From the NCBI GenBank assembly GCA_964396895.1, contig CAYNGJ010000001.1, forward strand, positions 248,001 to 312,000: DNA of 64,000 bases, given 5' to 3'. Below, piece by piece: positions 8,074 through 17,471 of this stretch; within the stretch, counting starts at the first letter, position 1; each line of letters opens with the position of its first letter. The notes under the pieces are model-generated. The model was not told the origin of the DNA, ran no database searches, and saw only the letters and a list, made by a program, of their open reading frames with translations. A program made the translations under genes and the position numbers. This DNA comes from UBA2334 sp964396895. GTDB lineage: Bacteria > Pseudomonadota > Gammaproteobacteria > Burkholderiales > Burkholderiaceae_C.

Positions 8074-8937
8074 ATGGACAACGAACACCAAGTACTGGCC
8101 TGCGTGGACCAATCGCCCTTTGCCAACGCCGTGGCCGACGCGGGGGCCTGGGCAGCACAGCGTCTGGGCGCGCCGCTGGAGTTGCTGCACGCCATTGACC
8201 GCCACCCCGAACGGGGCACGGGCGCGGACCACAGTGGCGCCATCGGCATCAATGCGCAGGCCGAATTGCTGAACCAACTGTCGGCTGACGACGAAGCCCG
8301 CACCCGTGTCTGGCGCGAGCAAGGGCGTGTGTTTCTGAACCAGCTGCGCCAGCGCGCCAGCGTGGCCGGGGCACCGCAGGTGGACGTGCGCCAGCGCCAT
8401 GGCGCGCTGGAAAGCACCTTGGCCGAGCAGGCAGGGCAGGTTCAACTGCTGGTGATGGGGCGCCAGGGGACGGGCTCAGCCGCTGCGCCGCGCACCCTGG
8501 GTCGCCATGTGGAGCGCGTGGTCAGGGCCGTGAACAAACCCATATTGGTGGTGCCCAGCGACTTTCAGGCACCACAGCGCGTCATGGTGGCCTACGACGG
8601 TGGAGCTGTGACCCGGCGTGCGGTGGAGCTGGTGGCCACCAGCCCGCTGTGTCGGGGGCTGCCGCTGGGTTTGCTCATGGCAGGCCCGGACAGTCAGGCC
8701 GCGCCCAAGCACTTGGCGTGGGCCATGCAGCGCCTGCAGAGTGCGGGCTTTGAAGTGGCCGCCTGGCAACGCCCCGGTGACGCGCCCACGGCCATGGCCG
8801 ACACCGTGCAGGCGGAAGGCGTGGGCCTGATCGTCATGGGGGCGTTTGGCCATTCGGCTTGGCGCAGCTTGTTTTTTGGCAGCAAAACCGCCGATTGGTT
8901 GCGCCAGGCACAGGTGCCCAGCCTGCTGGTGCGCTGA
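8074..8937 (+). CDS. Tandem universal stress protein (UspA family)
   Basis: A 287-residue protein with two Usp domains (about 1-150 and 165-287). Each has an ATP-binding type glycine loop: GRQGTGSAAAPRTLGRHVE in the first and GAFGHSAWRSLFFGSKTADW in the second. Tandem Usp proteins bind nucleotides and modulate stress survival or partner transporters. It starts with AGGGAG upstream, directly behind sulP, so the two are co-transcribed and the Usp protein may tune the transporter. The regulatory link is inferred. Confidence 0.9.
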   Translation: MDNEHQVLACVDQSPFANAVADAGAWAAQRLGAPLELLHAIDRHPERGTGADHSGAIGINAQAELLNQLSADDEARTRVWREQGRVFLNQLRQRASVAGAPQVDVRQRHGALESTLAEQAGQVQLLVMGRQGTGSAAAPRTLGRHVERVVRAVNKPILVVPSDFQAPQRVMVAYDGGAVTRRAVELVATSPLCRGLPLGLLMAGPDSQAAPKHLAWAMQRLQSAGFEVAAWQRPGDAPTAMADTVQAEGVGLIVMGAFGHSAWRSLFFGSKTADWLRQAQVPSLLVR

Positions 8938-8951
8938 GGGCGCGCGGGTGG

Positions 8952-9620
8952 TCAGCGGTGGCTGTCCAGCCGCAGTTTTTCCAGCAGGTCGCTCACCAAT
9001 TCCAAGCGCAGCAGGGGGGCATCCAGCGCCATCAGCCGTTGCTTGAGCTCGTTGCCCACGGGCAGCAGCTCGCACCAACGGTTGGCCACCCAGCCCGCGT
9101 CGTCCCAGTGGTAGGGCGGTGTGACGGGCAGGGGTTGGGCCGGGTTGGCCTGGGCGCGCAAGGTGTCCAGCAGTTTTTGCAGCGCATCGACCGTGTCGTC
9201 CAGCTCGGCGGGCACGGTGCTGGGCAGGTCGTCGGGCAGCAGGGTCACATCGGCCACCCACAGGCCGTGCTTGAGCTTTTCCCGGTGGTCAATGCGAAAG
9301 CGTTGTGTGCCCTGGCAGCGCACATGCAGCAGGCCGGATTGCACGGGCTCGAACAAGGTCAGCTTGGCCAGCGTGCCCACGTCTTGAAACAACTCGCCCG
9401 CCGCATCCGCCGACGCGCCGGTTTTGGGTGCCGTGGCCACTTCACTGCCGTGTGTCAGTGACACCACGCCGAAGGGGGCACCGTTCAGGTGGCAGCGCTG
9501 GACCATGTCCAGGTAGCGCACCTCGAAAATCCGCAGTGACAGTGCACTGCCCGGAAAGAGCACCGTTTGCAGCGGAAACAGCGGCAACCGGGACAGGGTC
9601 AAGGGTGACGCCGAGGTCAT
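8952..9620 (-). CDS. LON peptidase substrate-binding domain protein
   Basis: A 222-residue stand-alone LON N-terminal domain protein, without ATPase or protease parts. The start LSRLPLFPLQTVLFPGSALSLRIFE is typical, and the rest follows the family (YLDMVQRC, then DVGTLAKLTLFEPV and LHVRCQGTQRFRI). Such proteins are widespread in proteobacteria; their function is not settled. It is convergent with the universal stress protein gene, 14 bases apart. It occupies the position downstream of accD where folC often sits in related genomes. Confidence 0.88.
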   Translation of the reverse strand: MTSASPLTLSRLPLFPLQTVLFPGSALSLRIFEVRYLDMVQRCHLNGAPFGVVSLTHGSEVATAPKTGASADAAGELFQDVGTLAKLTLFEPVQSGLLHVRCQGTQRFRIDHREKLKHGLWVADVTLLPDDLPSTVPAELDDTVDALQKLLDTLRAQANPAQPLPVTPPYHWDDAGWVANRWCELLPVGNELKQRLMALDAPLLRLELVSDLLEKLRLDSHR

Positions 9621-9674
9621 TTTTAGTAAAAAATTGTGCTCCAGCGCTTATGGGTATTGAATAGTTTGCTATGA
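9621..9674. repeat. Dispersed AT-rich intergenic repeat, copy 1
   Basis: The segment has a T-rich end, a CCAGCGCTTATGGGTAT core and TTTGCTATGAA, between the LON-domain gene and accD. The core matches the GCGCTT/AAGCGCT repeat found at 20.0, 38.7, 47.6, 52.0 and 54.4 kb. One half of the inverted repeat is degenerate here. Confidence 0.5.
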
Positions 9675-9722
9675 ACGAGAATGCACGGCAAACGACGCAA
9701 TGACGTCAGTCGCTGAAGTCCT

Positions 9723-10595
9723 TCACACCACAGCGTCTGCGCTCAGGCGTTGCAGCATGGCCAGGGTGTTGGCCACCTGATCGCGCAGTTCGCGGCGGTC
9801 ACAGATGAAGTCCACCGCGCCCTTGGTCTGCAAAAATTCGGCCCGCTGGAAACCTTCGGGCAGTTTGACGCGCACGGTGTTTTCAATCACGCGGGGTCCG
9901 GCAAACCCAATGAGGGCTTTGGGCTCGGCAATGACGACGTCGCCCACGAATGCAAAGCCTGCGCTCACGCCACCCATGGTGGGATCGGTCAAGACGCTGA
10001 TGTAGGGCAGGCCCTTTTTGGCCAGGCGGGTGAGGGATGCGTTGGTTTTGGCCATTTGCATCAGGCTCAGCAGACCTTCTTGCATGCGGGCACCACCGGT
10101 GGCGGTGAAGCAGATGAAGGGCACTTTTTGTTCGATGGCGGTTTCTACGCCACGCACAAAGCGCTCGCCGACCACGCTGCCCATGCTGCCGCCCATGAAG
10201 TCGAATTCGAAGCAGGCCACGACCACGTCAATGCCCTTGACAGCACCGCCCATGACCACCAGGGCGTCGGTCTCGCCGGTGGACTCCAGGGCTTCTTTCA
10301 GCCGCTCGGGGTATTTGCGGCTGTCTTTGAACTTCAGGGCATCGACGGGCAGCACTTCCTGGCCGATTTCGTAGCGGCCTTCGCCATCCAGGAACACGTT
10401 GAGACGCGCGCGCGCGCCGATGCGGTGGTGGTGGCTGCAGTGGGGGCAGACGTTCTGGTTTTTTTCCAGGTCGGTCTTGTAGAGCACGGCATCGCAGCTG
10501 GGGCACTTGGTCCACAGCCCTTCGGGCACGCTGCGGCGCTCGGTGGGGTTGGTGGGGGTGATTTTGGGGGGAAGCAGTTTTTCCAGCCAAGACAT
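9723..10595 (-). CDS. accD: Acetyl-CoA carboxylase carboxyltransferase subunit beta
   Basis: Beta subunit (290 residues) of the carboxyltransferase that makes malonyl-CoA with AccA, biotinyl AccB and AccC. An N-terminal zinc finger (Cys31, Cys34, Cys50, Cys53) precedes the carboxyltransferase domain with TATGGARMQEGLLSLMQMAK and TDPTMGGVSAGFA. I start it at the ATG giving MSWLEKLLPPK; a longer reading frame adds 49 unrelated residues. It is last in the trpF-trpB-trpA-accD run, 37 bases after trpA. Confidence 0.97.
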   Translation of the reverse strand: MSWLEKLLPPKITPTNPTERRSVPEGLWTKCPSCDAVLYKTDLEKNQNVCPHCSHHHRIGARARLNVFLDGEGRYEIGQEVLPVDALKFKDSRKYPERLKEALESTGETDALVVMGGAVKGIDVVVACFEFDFMGGSMGSVVGERFVRGVETAIEQKVPFICFTATGGARMQEGLLSLMQMAKTNASLTRLAKKGLPYISVLTDPTMGGVSAGFAFVGDVVIAEPKALIGFAGPRVIENTVRVKLPEGFQRAEFLQTKGAVDFICDRRELRDQVANTLAMLQRLSADAVV

Positions 10596-10632
10596 GGGGT
10601 AACTCCAGGTGGGTGACGGGTATGGGGCGTGA

Positions 10633-11502
10633 TTATGCGGGAGCGTCCAGGCCCGCTCGCACACCTGCCAGGAACCCCGAGGCGGCGGTACACACCTGAT
10701 CGCGCGGCTGCGCCTCGATGAGCTGGATGAGTTTGGTGCCAATCACCACGGCATCGGCCACCTGGCTGATGGCGCGCGCCGTGGCCGCATCGCGGATGCC
10801 AAAGCCCACGCCCACGGGCACACTGACGTGCGCTCGGATGCGCGGCAGCATGGCTTCGACGGCGGCGGTGTCCAGCGTGCCCGCGCCGGTCACGCCCTTG
10901 AGTGACACGTAGTACACGTAGCCGCTGGCCAGGCGGCCCACCAGGTCCATGCGCTCGGGCGTGGAGGTGGGGGCCAGCAAGAAGATCAGATCCAGCCCGT
11001 GGGCCTTGAGGGTGGCGGCAAACTGCTCGCACTCCTCGGGCGGGTAGTCCACGATGAGCACGCCGTCCACGCCTGCCGCTGCGGCATCGGCCACGAAGCG
11101 GTCGGCACCGTGCTTCAAGTTGTAGGCCTCGACCGGGTTGGCGTAGCCCATGAGCACCACGGGGGTGGTGGTGTCGGTGGCGCGAAAGGTGCGCACCATG
11201 TCCAGCACCTGGGTCATGCCCACGCCATGGGCCAAGGCCTGTTCACCGGCTTTCTGGATGACGGGGCCGTCGGCCATGGGGTCGGAAAACGGCACACCCA
11301 GTTCAATGATGTCGCTGCCCGCAGCCACCATGGCGTGCATGAGCTCGGGCGTGACATCGGCGTAAGGGAAGCCTGCGGTCACGTAGGGAATGAGGGCTTT
11401 GCGACCCTGGGCTTTGAGCCCGGCCAGCGTGGCGGCAATGCGGTGGGGGTGGGCCGTGGCTGGGGTTGCCAGGGAAGCGGCGGTGGCGGTTGCTGCATTC
11501 AT
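10633..11502 (-). CDS. trpA: Tryptophan synthase alpha chain
   Basis: The 289-residue alpha subunit cleaves indole-3-glycerol phosphate to indole. The barrel has the catalytic pair Glu67 (DIIELGVPFSDP) and Asp78 (DPMADGP), and the phosphate-binding GVTGAG and VGFGIRDAATA loops. The first 20 residues are an Ala/Thr-rich lead not found in shorter relatives. It starts three bases after the trpB stop. Genes trpF, trpB and trpA on one strand form the distal tryptophan operon; trpE, G, D and C are not in the window. Confidence 0.97.
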   Translation of the reverse strand: MNAATATAASLATPATAHPHRIAATLAGLKAQGRKALIPYVTAGFPYADVTPELMHAMVAAGSDIIELGVPFSDPMADGPVIQKAGEQALAHGVGMTQVLDMVRTFRATDTTTPVVLMGYANPVEAYNLKHGADRFVADAAAAGVDGVLIVDYPPEECEQFAATLKAHGLDLIFLLAPTSTPERMDLVGRLASGYVYYVSLKGVTGAGTLDTAAVEAMLPRIRAHVSVPVGVGFGIRDAATARAISQVADAVVIGTKLIQLIEAQPRDQVCTAASGFLAGVRAGLDAPA

Positions 11503-11505
11503 GGC

Positions 11506-12855
11506 TCAGGCTCCTGCTTTGGCGGTGGCTGCTGCTGGCGCGGCGGCATTGGGTGTAAACGTCAGGGGTTGGGTGCTGGCTTCAGCGCCGCCCTTGACCG
11601 ACTGGCCTTGGCAGCTGGGGCGGCAATAGAAGTCGGCGTTGGACAGGTCGGCCACGGTGCCAATGTCTTTGTCGCCTCGGCCCGACAGGTTGACCAAAAT
11701 GCTTTGGTCAGGGCGCATGGTTTTGGCCAGCTTCATGGCGTAGGCCACGGCGTGGCTGGACTCCAGCGCGGGAATGATGCCTTCGGTGCGGCACAGGTAA
11801 TGGAAGGCCTCCAGTGCCTCCGTGTCGGTGATGCCCACGTATTCGGCGCGGCCAATGTCCTTCAAAAACGCGTGCTCTGGGCCCACGCCGGGGTAATCCA
11901 GACCGGCGCTGATGCTGTGGGTTTCGGTGATTTGCCCGTCCGCGTTTTGCAGGATGTAGGTGCGGTTGCCGTGCAGCACACCGGGGCTGCCTTTTTGCAG
12001 CGAGGCCGAGTGTTTGTCGGTGTCCATGCCCTCGCCAGCGGCTTCCACGCCGATCAGGCGGGTGTGTTCGTGGGCTATGTAGGGGTAGAAAATGCCCATG
12101 GCATTGCTGCCACCGCCCACGCAGGCCACCACCGCATCGGGCTGCAGGCCGCCGGCGTTACCGGGCAGGCCCAGCTCGGCCATCATGTCGGGCATTTGCT
12201 TCAGGCACTCATTGCCAATCACGCTCTGGAAGTCGCGCACCATCATGGGGTAGGGGTGGGGGCCCGCCACCGTACCGATGATGTAGAAGGTGTTGTCCAC
12301 ATTGGCCACCCAGTCGCGCATGGCTTCGTTCAGCGCATCTTTCAGGGTTTTGCTGCCGCTCTCTACGGGCACCACGGTCGCACCCAGCAGCTTCATGCGG
12401 TAGACGTTGGGACTCTGGCGCTTGACGTCTTCTGCGCCCATGTACACCACGCACTCCAGCCCGTAGCGGGCGCAGATGGTGGCGGTGGCCACGCCGTGCT
12501 GGCCTGCGCCGGTTTCGGCGATCACGCGGGGTTTGCCCATGCGCTTGGCCAGCATGGCCTGGCCAATGGTGTTGTTGACCTTGTGCGCGCCGGTGTGGTT
12601 CAGGTCTTCGCGCTTCAAAAAGATCTGCGCGCCACCTTGCTCGCGGCTGGTGCGCGCGGCGTGGTAAATGGGCGAAGGACGGCCCACAAAGTGCGCCAAC
12701 TCATTTTTGAATTCGGCCAAAAATTCGGGGTCGTGCTGGTACTTGGCATAGGCCTCGCGCAGCTCGTTGATGGCGTGGGTCAGCGTTTCGCTGACGAAGC
12801 TGCCGCCGTAAATGCCGAAGTGGCCCTTGGCGTCGGGTTGTTGGTAGTCAAACAT
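11506..12855 (-). CDS. trpB: Tryptophan synthase beta chain
   Basis: The 449-residue PLP enzyme condenses indole with serine. The PLP lysine is Lys92 in HTGAHKVNNT, and GGGSNAMG and SGRGDKD are present. The start is the ATG giving MFDYQQPDAKGHFG; an upstream in-frame start would add 11 residues without family support. The chain carries about 45 extra residues after the usual GRGDKDIGTVA end. This tail has two cysteines (FYCRPSCQG) and an Ala/Pro-rich end. The tail function is unknown. Confidence 0.97.
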   Translation of the reverse strand: MFDYQQPDAKGHFGIYGGSFVSETLTHAINELREAYAKYQHDPEFLAEFKNELAHFVGRPSPIYHAARTSREQGGAQIFLKREDLNHTGAHKVNNTIGQAMLAKRMGKPRVIAETGAGQHGVATATICARYGLECVVYMGAEDVKRQSPNVYRMKLLGATVVPVESGSKTLKDALNEAMRDWVANVDNTFYIIGTVAGPHPYPMMVRDFQSVIGNECLKQMPDMMAELGLPGNAGGLQPDAVVACVGGGSNAMGIFYPYIAHEHTRLIGVEAAGEGMDTDKHSASLQKGSPGVLHGNRTYILQNADGQITETHSISAGLDYPGVGPEHAFLKDIGRAEYVGITDTEALEAFHYLCRTEGIIPALESSHAVAYAMKLAKTMRPDQSILVNLSGRGDKDIGTVADLSNADFYCRPSCQGQSVKGGAEASTQPLTFTPNAAAPAAATAKAGA

Positions 12856-12903
12856 GTCAATTCCAAAAAAGGGGGACCAACGGTGCACAGACCGCTGGGG
12901 GCT

Positions 12904-13659
12904 TCAGCGCACGGTGGGCTGGGCCAGTGTGGCATCGGCGGCCCGGACGGCGGCCACGAAGCGGGCCATTTTGTCGGGGTCTTTGATGCCCTTGAGGGTT
13001 TTGCCCGGTCGGCCATCGGGGAGGGGCGGGCCATCGCACTCGATGCCCGAGCTCACGTCAACGGCCCAGGGGCGCACCTGCAAGATGCCATCGGTCACGT
13101 TTGCAGCGTCGAGTCCACCAGACAAAACGAGCCGAGAGCCGACGTTTGGAGGAAGGAGTGACCAATTGAATGCTGTCCAGTCGAAGGTTTGTCCGCCACC
13201 ACCGTAGCCGTCCACATGGGCATCGAGCAAGATGCCTTGGGCCGAGGGGAAGCGGTGTGCGTATTCTAAAAGGTCAAAGCCCGGGGCGCCCGGGCCCATG
13301 GGAATGCGGGCGGCGCGCAGGTAGGGGCGACCTGCTGCTTCGCAATTTTCAAGCACTTCTTCACCATGAAATTGCACGACAGCGCTTTTGTTGATTGACA
13401 GTGCTGCTTCAATGTTTGATGCATTTTCATTCACAAACAGTAGCACTGGGGTGACAAAGGCCGGCAGCCTGCGGGACAGTTCGGCGGCCCGCTGGGGGCT
13501 GACGGCGCGGGGGCTGGGCGGGTAGAGCACAAAGCCCACGGCGTCGGCACCGGCAGCCACGGCGGCGTCCACGTCCTGTTCGCGGGTCAGGCCGCACATC
13601 TTGATGCGGGTGCGCCGGGTGCCTGGGGCACTGTGGCTGAAGGGGGTGGGCGCAGTCAC
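12904..13659 (-). CDS. trpF: Phosphoribosylanthranilate isomerase
   Basis: The 251-residue barrel enzyme converts phosphoribosylanthranilate to CdRP. The general base Cys22 is in RIKMCGLT, the general acid Asp146 is in LLDAHVDGYGG, and the phosphate loops are LSGGLDAANV and DVSSGIE. A GTG at 13659 gives an 18-residue lead before the first strand. It stands 48 bases upstream of trpB and 79 bases downstream of truA, all on the same strand. Confidence 0.96.
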   Translation of the reverse strand: MTAPTPFSHSAPGTRRTRIKMCGLTREQDVDAAVAAGADAVGFVLYPPSPRAVSPQRAAELSRRLPAFVTPVLLFVNENASNIEAALSINKSAVVQFHGEEVLENCEAAGRPYLRAARIPMGPGAPGFDLLEYAHRFPSAQGILLDAHVDGYGGGGQTFDWTAFNWSLLPPNVGSRLVLSGGLDAANVTDGILQVRPWAVDVSSGIECDGPPLPDGRPGKTLKGIKDPDKMARFVAAVRAADATLAQPTVR

Positions 13660-13738
13660 GTCGGGAGGTCCTGTTCAGGTGGGGGCGTGTGGGACGCAGG
13701 GGCGGCACCGCAGCGGCCGTGGCCAGCGATCGGCGGCG

Positions 13739-14545
13739 TCAGGCCGGGAGCCAGTCGAAGGGTGGGGCCGATTCAGGCAGGCCCCAGTGGCGGTCGTAGC
13801 GTGGCCCCAGAAAATACAGGCCGTCAGGCGCGAAGGTGGGCGCGGCCACTTCGCGGGAGCGCGCCAGCAACACCTCCTGCAGCCAGTCTGGCGAGCGGCT
13901 GCCCTGGCCCACGGCCAGCAGGCAACCCATGATGTTGCGGATCATGTGGTGCAAAAAGGCGCTGCCTTCAAAGTCAAAACGCCAGTACGCACCGTGTCGG
14001 CTGATGTGGATGGGTTGCAGGGTCTTGACGGGCGACAGCGCTTGGCATTGAGCGGCCCGAAACGAGCTGAAATCGTGTTCACCCACCAGGTGGGCGGAGG
14101 CGGCCTGCATGGCCGCCAGGTCCAGCGGCTTGAACACCCAGCCCACACGGTGCGCATCGATGCTGGGTCGAACCGGGGATTCCAGCACCACATAGCTGTA
14201 GCGGCGGGCGACGGCACTGGCGCGGGCATGGAAGGCTGCAGGGACGACATGGGCCCATTGCACCGCGATGTCGCCTGGCAGGTAGCGGTTGGTGCCGCGT
14301 ACCCAGGAAGACTCGGCGCGCTCCAGCGGGGTGTCGAAGTGGGCGACCTGCATGAGGCCGTGCACACCGGCATCGGTGCGGCCAGCGCACAGCACATTCG
14401 GGGCGTCGGTGGCCATGAACTGGCCCAGGGCGCGTTGCAGGTGATCCTGGATGGTGCGGCCACTGGACTGGCTTTGCCAGCCCTCGTAGGCCGTTCCGCT
14501 GTAGGTGATGCCGAGCGCGATCCGCAAAGTGGCAGGGGCTGGCAT
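13739..14545 (-). CDS. truA: tRNA pseudouridine(38-40) synthase
   Basis: A 268-residue TruA that modifies uridines 38-40 in the tRNA anticodon arm. The catalytic Asp58 lies in CAGRTDAGVHG, and the RRYSYVVL and FLHHMIRNIMG motifs are present. The ATG overlaps the fimV stop by one base, so it is translationally coupled to fimV. The truA position between fimV and trpF is typical of Burkholderiales. Confidence 0.97.
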   Translation of the reverse strand: MPAPATLRIALGITYSGTAYEGWQSQSSGRTIQDHLQRALGQFMATDAPNVLCAGRTDAGVHGLMQVAHFDTPLERAESSWVRGTNRYLPGDIAVQWAHVVPAAFHARASAVARRYSYVVLESPVRPSIDAHRVGWVFKPLDLAAMQAASAHLVGEHDFSSFRAAQCQALSPVKTLQPIHISRHGAYWRFDFEGSAFLHHMIRNIMGCLLAVGQGSRSPDWLQEVLLARSREVAAPTFAPDGLYFLGPRYDRHWGLPESAPPFDWLPA

Positions 14546-17367
14546 CAGCCCAAATTGGCGAGGAAGGTGCTCGCCTTGGCCTTGAGGGCGCCCGTGGCCT
14601 GTTCCAGCACTTCTTCGGCCAGCGAGCGGGCACCTTCTTCGTCACCGATGGCCTGGAATTCCGCTGCCAGCGACAGCTTGGTTTCCAGCGGGTCGCCGTC
14701 GGGGATGTCGTCCAGCGTGGTGTCCGTGCCCGATGTCTCGCCCAAGTCCAGGGAGATGTCGTCCATGTCGAAGGACATCAGGTTGTCCGCTGCCGCTGGC
14801 TGGGGTGGGCTGGTCTCGGCTGCCGTCATGCGGGTGGTGGGCTCGGGCGGGGGTGCTTCGGCGGTGGGGGTATCGGGCAGGTCCAGGCTGAGGTCGAGGT
14901 CGGCCTCGGTCAACTCGTCGGCGGCGGGTGGGGTGGCGTCGGGCAGGTCAAACGACAGGTCGTCTGCGCTCAGGTCAAAGGCCGGCGAACTGGCCACCGC
15001 TTCCGGCGCGGCGGGTGTGGCGCTGGGCTCGTCCAGCTCGAAGGTCAGCCCGGGGTCTTCTGCGGGGGCCTCGGACACGTCGAACGACAGGGCATCAGGC
15101 TCGGCAGGTGCGGGTGCCTGCTCTGGTGCCGGTGAGTCGATGGAGAAGTCCAAGTCCAGGTCAAGTGGGCCATCGGCGCTGGCCTGAGCGTTCAGGGCAT
15201 CGTCGAACGGCTGGGTGGGCGCCATGCCAGGCGATGCATCGTGCGCGACGGTGGAGGCCGAGGCCAGCACCGCAGGACTGCCGCCGGGTTGGTACAGCGG
15301 GTTGGCAGGATCCAGTTCCTGGCCCAGGGTGCAGGCGTGCTCCCATTCGGTGCCGGTGCCGTGGGTGAGCGCGTACACCTCGCAGGCCAGCACCTCGAAG
15401 GCTTTGGCGTCCCGCCGCTTGGCGTAGATCTCCAGCATCTTGGCATGAATGGCCACCCGCGAGGGGGTGATGCGCATGGCCTCTTTCAGGATTTCTTCGG
15501 CCTGCAGGTCGCGCCCATAGGCCAAGTACACGTCGGCCTCGGCCACGGGGTCCACGTCACCGCCCACATCGAGCTGGCTGGGGGAATACATCATGGACGA
15601 GCCGGTGGGCACGGCCTCGGCGGTGTCCACCTTCTGACCGCCACTGGCCCCAAAGAACGAGTCGGGCTGCAGACGGCTTTCCAGGTAGGAGCTGTCCACG
15701 CCGCTCAGTTTTTTGCGCTGGCGAATGCGGTAGGCACCAAAGCCCAGCAGCAACGCCACCAGGCCGCCCGCAGCGGGCAATGCCAGTGGGTTTTCCAGCA
15801 CGCTGTCGAGCAAACTGGCCTCTTCCTGAGGGACATCAACGGGTGGCGCAGTCGGGGCGGCAGCCGGTTCTGCAGGGGCAGGGGTTGGTGTACTGGGGGC
15901 CGCATCGGCGGGTGGAGCGTCAGCGGCGGGCTTGTCGTCGGCCTTGACGGCATCGGCGGCCGGTGTGGTGTCTGCCGTGGCTGCGGGCGCAGGGACCGCC
16001 GGTTCAGCGGACGGGGTGGCGGGTGCGGCAGGTGGTGGCGCAGCGGCCACCGTGACGGCAGGGGTGGCCGGGGTCGCTGCAGGTTTGGCGGGCGAAGCTG
16101 CAGCGTCGAGTTTGCTCAGTTCGGCGATGTTGCGCTGCAACTCGGCGGTGCGGTCTGCGGCCTCTTTGGCCTGACGGGTTTTGGCAATCTGGTCTTCTGC
16201 TGGCGCAGCGGGCGGACCGCTGACCGCACCTTTGGTGAGCTTGAGTTGGTCTGCCGCCTGTGCCGAGGGGCGCTGGTCTTTGACCTCGGCCTGCACCTTG
16301 CCTGTGGCGTTGCGTTCGGAGGCCGCGGGGGCCACTGCGCGGGCGGCCGATGCCAGGCGCTGCCGGAAATTGTTGAAGTCACGGCTTTGGGCCGACACCG
16401 TTTGTTTGGCTTCTTCGTCTGGGGTGGCGGTGGCGGCCTTGTCGTCGGGCAGGTCAATGATGGCCCCCGCCTTGATCAGGTTGACGTTGCCATTGATGAA
16501 GGCGTCTGGGTTGGCCTTGAGCATGGCCACCAGCATTTGCTCCAGGCTGGCGTTGGCGGGCTTGTGCGCCTGAGCGATGCGTCCTGCGGTGTCGCCGGAT
16601 TTGACGGTGAGGTTGTCGGCCTTGGCTGCTGGGACGGGGCGCGGAGGTGCAGGGGGCTTGGGGGCCGCCACCGGGGGAAGGGGTCTGGCCACCACGGGTT
16701 CTCTGGCCTGCACGGGTGCGGGTGCAGGTGCCGCTGCAGGCGGTGCACTGGGTGGGCTGGGGGCCACCGCCGCAGGAACGGGCGCTGGCGTGCTGGGAGT
16801 AGGAGCCGGTATTGGTGCAGCAGGTGCAGGCGGAGCAGTGGGGGTGACACTGACAGCCACCGGCGGGGGCAGGGGGGCTGGCGTGGATCCGCGCAGACTG
16901 GGGGGGTCCAGCAGCAGGGTGTAGTCACGCACGATGCGACCCGATGCCCAGTTGGCCTCCAGCATCAGGTCCAAATAGGGTTCGTTGATGGTGCGCGGGT
17001 TGGTGATGCGCAGAAAGGCTTTGCCATCGGGGCGGCGCAGCAGGCGGATGTCTGTGTTCGCCAGCGCGGGGTTGATGTCCACGCCGGCCGCGCGGTACAC
17101 CTGAGGAGGGGCCAAGGTCACCCGCAGGGAGCTGGCTTCTGCGGCGGTGATTTCGGGCACGTCGATTTCGGCCACCAGAGGCTCACCCAGGGCGGACTGC
17201 ACGGTCAATCGCCCCAAAGCGAGCGCCTGGGCATCCTGAGCGGAAAAGGTGGTGGCCAGTATCACCGCTGCCATCACTGCGTTCAGACCCATGCCACGGT
17301 GAAAAACGCGCGACCGCGACGCCTGAGGACTGATCAACTGGACAGGCAGATGGGATTTGAAATGCAC
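14545..17367 (-). CDS. fimV: FimV/HubP family polar landmark protein
   Basis: A 940-residue inner-membrane protein. A signal peptide (cleavage expected after AQDAQA) leads into the conserved FimV N-terminal region (LTVQSALGEPLVAEIDVP). A Pro/Ala-rich linker precedes a LysM domain (NLTVKSGDTAGRIAQAHKP, about 249-304), then a coiled coil, a single membrane helix (PAAGGLVALLLGFGAYRIR, about 535-552), a TPR-like cytoplasmic part and the acidic C-terminal FimV motif (DPLETKLSLAAEFQAIGDEE). FimV organises the cell pole for type IV pili and chemotaxis. The start is GTG 17367 with GAGG upstream. Low-complexity Ala/Pro segments make up much of the length. Confidence 0.95.
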   Translation of the reverse strand: MHFKSHLPVQLISPQASRSRVFHRGMGLNAVMAAVILATTFSAQDAQALALGRLTVQSALGEPLVAEIDVPEITAAEASSLRVTLAPPQVYRAAGVDINPALANTDIRLLRRPDGKAFLRITNPRTINEPYLDLMLEANWASGRIVRDYTLLLDPPSLRGSTPAPLPPPVAVSVTPTAPPAPAAPIPAPTPSTPAPVPAAVAPSPPSAPPAAAPAPAPVQAREPVVARPLPPVAAPKPPAPPRPVPAAKADNLTVKSGDTAGRIAQAHKPANASLEQMLVAMLKANPDAFINGNVNLIKAGAIIDLPDDKAATATPDEEAKQTVSAQSRDFNNFRQRLASAARAVAPAASERNATGKVQAEVKDQRPSAQAADQLKLTKGAVSGPPAAPAEDQIAKTRQAKEAADRTAELQRNIAELSKLDAAASPAKPAATPATPAVTVAAAPPPAAPATPSAEPAVPAPAATADTTPAADAVKADDKPAADAPPADAAPSTPTPAPAEPAAAPTAPPVDVPQEEASLLDSVLENPLALPAAGGLVALLLGFGAYRIRQRKKLSGVDSSYLESRLQPDSFFGASGGQKVDTAEAVPTGSSMMYSPSQLDVGGDVDPVAEADVYLAYGRDLQAEEILKEAMRITPSRVAIHAKMLEIYAKRRDAKAFEVLACEVYALTHGTGTEWEHACTLGQELDPANPLYQPGGSPAVLASASTVAHDASPGMAPTQPFDDALNAQASADGPLDLDLDFSIDSPAPEQAPAPAEPDALSFDVSEAPAEDPGLTFELDEPSATPAAPEAVASSPAFDLSADDLSFDLPDATPPAADELTEADLDLSLDLPDTPTAEAPPPEPTTRMTAAETSPPQPAAADNLMSFDMDDISLDLGETSGTDTTLDDIPDGDPLETKLSLAAEFQAIGDEEGARSLAEEVLEQATGALKAKASTFLANLG

Positions 17368-17471
17368 AAGAACCTCAACGTAAAAGGCCGGAAATTGACC
17401 TTAGCATCAACACATTAGGCTGACAAGCTGCAGTGCCACCTGAGTTGTCCCAGCGCGGTTGCACACGCGGG

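Noticed and set aside
6366..8417. 683-residue frame antisense to sulP
   Set aside because: His/Gly/Arg-rich translation without family features, on the reverse of a clear transporter. It arises from GC-biased third positions.
10999..13161. 720-residue frame antisense to trpA, trpB and trpF
   Set aside because: Covers three confirmed genes in reverse; its composition (Gly/His/Val-rich) is that of a shadow frame.
15241..17418. 725-residue frame antisense to fimV
   Set aside because: Mirror of the low-complexity Ala/Pro fimV region; Gly/Arg-rich with no signal or domain.
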